A stretch of DNA of 7,156 nucleotides, taken from Euryarchaeota archaeon UBA10. GTDB taxonomy: Archaea; Thermoplasmatota; Poseidoniia; Poseidoniales; Poseidoniaceae. A program made the position numbers and the translations under genes. The stretch's first letter is position 1; each line of letters starts with the position of its first letter. The stretch is from NCBI GenBank assembly GCA_002498185.1, contig DAGO01000038.1, positions 8,200 to 15,355 of the forward strand. The letters run 5' to 3'. This document shows, one piece after another, positions 5,428 to 7,156 of the stretch. A model generated the notes under the pieces. The model made no database searches. It saw only the letters and a list, made by a program, of their open reading frames with translations, and was not told the origin of the DNA.

Positions 5428-6600
5428 ATGCGCAGAATAGCAGTGTTGTTGTCAATTTTGATGATGTCGCATCTAGTCAGTGCATCTCCCGAGATTACTG
5501 TTAACCTCAATTTGGAGAGAAAATTAGCAGATTTTGACATAGGTATCAAAGGAGGAGAAATATCTCCAAATGGAGATACTGTCCTAATTTACGGCGAAGA
5601 CGGTTATGCACGCCTATTATCTGCAACTAGTGCTGATGATGAGGCTACAGATATCAGGCTCGAAAAGGAGACAGAAAGTGCGCTAAATGATGCAACATGG
5701 CACCCTGGTGGGAAAAGTGCGCTAATCGTAGGCGATGATGGAACAATCTTACGTTTCAATTCCACAAATTATGCTCTTGGAGAAGCAGAAGGCTCTCTGG
5801 CAATGGCAGGTATAGACATCAATTCTATTCATTTCACAGCAGGTTCCTCGGTTGCTTATTTGGGTACAGATACAGGTCAGATTTGGAGATATTACGCAGA
5901 CACTTTCACGCTTTTGAATGACGAAGCATCTTCGAGAATTACAGATATCGACTGCCTGAAAAATAAGAACATCTGCGTTGCTGGCACATTAAATGACGGA
6001 GTTGCCGTAATTGATCAGGCAGATACCGTGACCTGGTTGCCTAATTCTCGCTATCATACTTGGGTAGGTATTGGATGTGAAGATGCAACCATGAATGCTT
6101 GTACAGGATTTGCCAGCGGGCATAAGGCCGCTTCTATAGAGATTGACATTCTAGATTCAACTCAATCTCAATTAGGTGAAATAATCATTCTAGGTCAGCT
6201 TGAAGGAGATGTAATTGGAGATAGTACTGCTGTAGACTCTTCTAGTATCATCGCACTAGCACCTCTAGGAATGGTTAGATGGAATCAGTATTCGCAAAAT
6301 GCATTCTTGATGTTTTCAAATGAGAATGCTAGCGACGAAGATGTACTGCTTGGCGGCGATGGTTTTGCAGTAGCCTGGGAAAACTCGGAGTATTCAGGTT
6401 TCTTGGTTACCAGCCAAGGTAGAATTGTTTCTTTTGAGCCTGCAAGCGAAGCAGATAGTGGAGAAATCCCGAATATACTCATCATCCTAGTGGCGCTGTG
6501 TGTTCCCGGAGTTTTCATCGGTCTGATTTATTGGAACAGTCCTTGGTTGCAGCGGAAATATGCAAATTTGTTCCGTCGTAATAAGGAAGATGAGCAATAA
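5428..6600 (+). CDS. Exported, C-terminally membrane-anchored beta-propeller-like protein
   Basis: I do not recognise a named family for this 390-residue protein. Residues 1-19 are a signal peptide (MRR, hydrophobic IAVLLSILMM, likely cleavage after VSA). The body has propeller-like repeats: ISPNGDTVLIYGEDGYARLL (45-64), HPGGKSALIVGDDGTILRF (92-110), SSVAYLGTDTGQIWRY (140-155), ICVAGTLNDGVAVID (182-196) and SGFLVTSQGRIVSFE (323-337). These resemble WD40- or BNR/YCF48-like blades. Cys176/Cys183 and Cys217/Cys225 are close pairs suited to disulfides outside the cell. Residues 348-369 are a transmembrane helix followed by a basic tail (QRKYANLFRRNKEDEQ), giving an outside-facing domain anchored at its C-terminus. 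A GAGGT directly abuts the ATG, too close to be a normal ribosome site, so leaderless initiation is possible. It transcribes away from the tyrS/etf cluster. It may be a surface scaffold, sensor or assembly factor; I cannot choose among these. Confidence 0.85.
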   Translation: MRRIAVLLSILMMSHLVSASPEITVNLNLERKLADFDIGIKGGEISPNGDTVLIYGEDGYARLLSATSADDEATDIRLEKETESALNDATWHPGGKSALIVGDDGTILRFNSTNYALGEAEGSLAMAGIDINSIHFTAGSSVAYLGTDTGQIWRYYADTFTLLNDEASSRITDIDCLKNKNICVAGTLNDGVAVIDQADTVTWLPNSRYHTWVGIGCEDATMNACTGFASGHKAASIEIDILDSTQSQLGEIIILGQLEGDVIGDSTAVDSSSIIALAPLGMVRWNQYSQNAFLMFSNENASDEDVLLGGDGFAVAWENSEYSGFLVTSQGRIVSFEPASEADSGEIPNILIILVALCVPGVFIGLIYWNSPWLQRKYANLFRRNKEDEQ

Positions 6601-6627
6601 CCCCCTAACCTTCATGAGGCTATTGCT
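6593..6627 (+). repeat. 7-bp inverted repeat spanning a stop codon
   Basis: AGCAATA (6593-6599) and TATTGCT (6621-6627) are exact reverse complements around a 21-base loop that includes the last base of the propeller gene's TAA. It might mark a 3' end or processing stem, but no U-tract follows. The remainder of the 41-base gap to the next gene shows no ribosome site close to the ATG. Confidence 0.3.
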
Positions 6628-6641
6628 ACCGCAGCAAAAAC

Positions 6642-7156
6642 ATGGAGCCGTTTGAGGGTCTGGACTTCTACGACATCGAGTCGTTGCTGACTGAAGAAGA
6701 GATAATGATTCGTGACATGGTTAGAGATTGGGTAGACGAGGAAGTCATCCCAAAAATCGAGCATGCATGCGAAAAGGGAATTTTCCCTGATGAATGGAGA
6801 GTTGCTCTTGGTGAAATGGGCGTTCTAGGCGCTCCGCTGAAGGGCTATGATTGCCCGGGACTTTCTTATGTGGCATATGGATTAATCTGTCAAGAGTTAG
6901 AGCGAGGAGATTCAGGACTTCGCTCATTTGCAAGTGTACAAGGTTCACTTGCAATGTACCCTATCTGGGATTTCGGAAGCGAAGAACAGAAGCAGTACTA
7001 CCTCCCAAAACTAACTTCCGGCGAATGGGTCGGATGCTTCGGACTGACTGAACCGGATTACGGCTCAAACCCAGGTGACATGATAACCAAGGCAGAGGAT
7101 ATGGGCGACTATTACCTACTGAATGGTGCAAAGATGTGGATCACTAACGGAACAAT
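6642..7156 (+). CDS. gcdH: Glutaryl-CoA dehydrogenase-like acyl-CoA dehydrogenase (3' partial)
   Basis: The frame opens at ATG 6642 and is still open at the window end, giving 171 residues of a family usually near 390. It is an FAD acyl-CoA dehydrogenase: LTEEEIMIRDMVRDWV (16-31) is the N-terminal helix, and GCFGLTEPDYGSNPGDM (131-147) and NGAKMWITNG (161-170) are the middle-domain signature and flavin-facing strands. Glutaryl-CoA dehydrogenase is favoured by LSYVAYGLICQELERGDSG and RSFASVQGSLAMYPI (74-108). By alignment Glu87 and Arg94 match human GCDH Glu87 and Arg94; the Arg binds the substrate carboxylate and the Glu is characteristic of decarboxylating enzymes. The predicted reaction is glutaryl-CoA to crotonyl-CoA plus CO2 in lysine/tryptophan degradation, with electrons going to ETF, whose genes lie in this window. 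Asn143 replaces the usual Asp of the GSD signature. The catalytic Glu lies beyond the window. No Shine-Dalgarno is close to the start. Confidence 0.88.
   Translation, partial: MEPFEGLDFYDIESLLTEEEIMIRDMVRDWVDEEVIPKIEHACEKGIFPDEWRVALGEMGVLGAPLKGYDCPGLSYVAYGLICQELERGDSGLRSFASVQGSLAMYPIWDFGSEEQKQYYLPKLTSGEWVGCFGLTEPDYGSNPGDMITKAEDMGDYYLLNGAKMWITNGT

Noticed and set aside
6851..7051. Small + strand ORF of 66 codons and an antisense ORF at 6745-6954
   Set aside because: Both overlap the acyl-CoA dehydrogenase frame, which has clear family motifs throughout.
1..7156. CRISPR arrays, tRNA genes, insertion sequences, phage or defence genes
   Set aside because: I found no spaced direct repeats, cloverleaf-like sequence, transposase or defence motifs on either strand. 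Gene content is housekeeping and catabolic.

Overview
The window reads as a dense chromosomal segment of a heterotrophic, aerobic-type archaeon, most likely a marine Euryarchaeota lineage such as Marine Group II/III (Poseidoniia). This assignment is an inference. It rests on an archaeal/eukaryal-type tyrosyl-tRNA synthetase, an archaeal DUF5611-like protein next to it, GGTGA-type Shine-Dalgarno sites, a PKD-domain protein, and an ETF/acyl-CoA dehydrogenase respiratory module. No rRNA, tRNA, CRISPR array or insertion sequence is visible, and no gene-free stretch exceeds 100 bases.

Layout. On the + strand the window opens inside a beta-propeller-like protein with a long acidic linker and a C-terminal PKD domain (to 1196). 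A metallo-beta-lactamase-fold hydrolase of glyoxalase II type follows one base later (1198-1920). Its stop codon abuts, with no gap, the stop codon of a four-gene minus-strand cluster. In transcription order that cluster is a DUF5611-like small protein (5336-4812), tyrS (4802-3669), etfB (3602-2859) and etfA (2847-1921). Gaps are 9, 66 and 11 bases. The first and last junctions overlap a stop codon with the next gene's Shine-Dalgarno, so they look translationally coupled. The 66-base gap before etfB holds two inverted repeats that could form competing RNA structures near the etfB ribosome-binding site.

A 91-base divergent intergenic region (5337-5427) separates this cluster from a + strand gene for an exported, membrane-anchored propeller-like protein of no family I recognise (5428-6600). 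After 41 bases comes the start of an acyl-CoA dehydrogenase, very probably glutaryl-CoA dehydrogenase, which runs off the window end (6642-7156).

Function. EtfAB is the usual electron acceptor of acyl-CoA dehydrogenases, so etfBA and the gcdH-like gene plausibly act together: glutaryl-CoA from lysine/tryptophan breakdown would be oxidised and its electrons passed through ETF to an ETF:quinone oxidoreductase, which is not in the window. The best candidates for undescribed biology are the etfB leader structure, the membrane-anchored propeller protein, and the 161-residue lysine/arginine-free stretch in the first protein. None of these amounts to a demonstrated new system.
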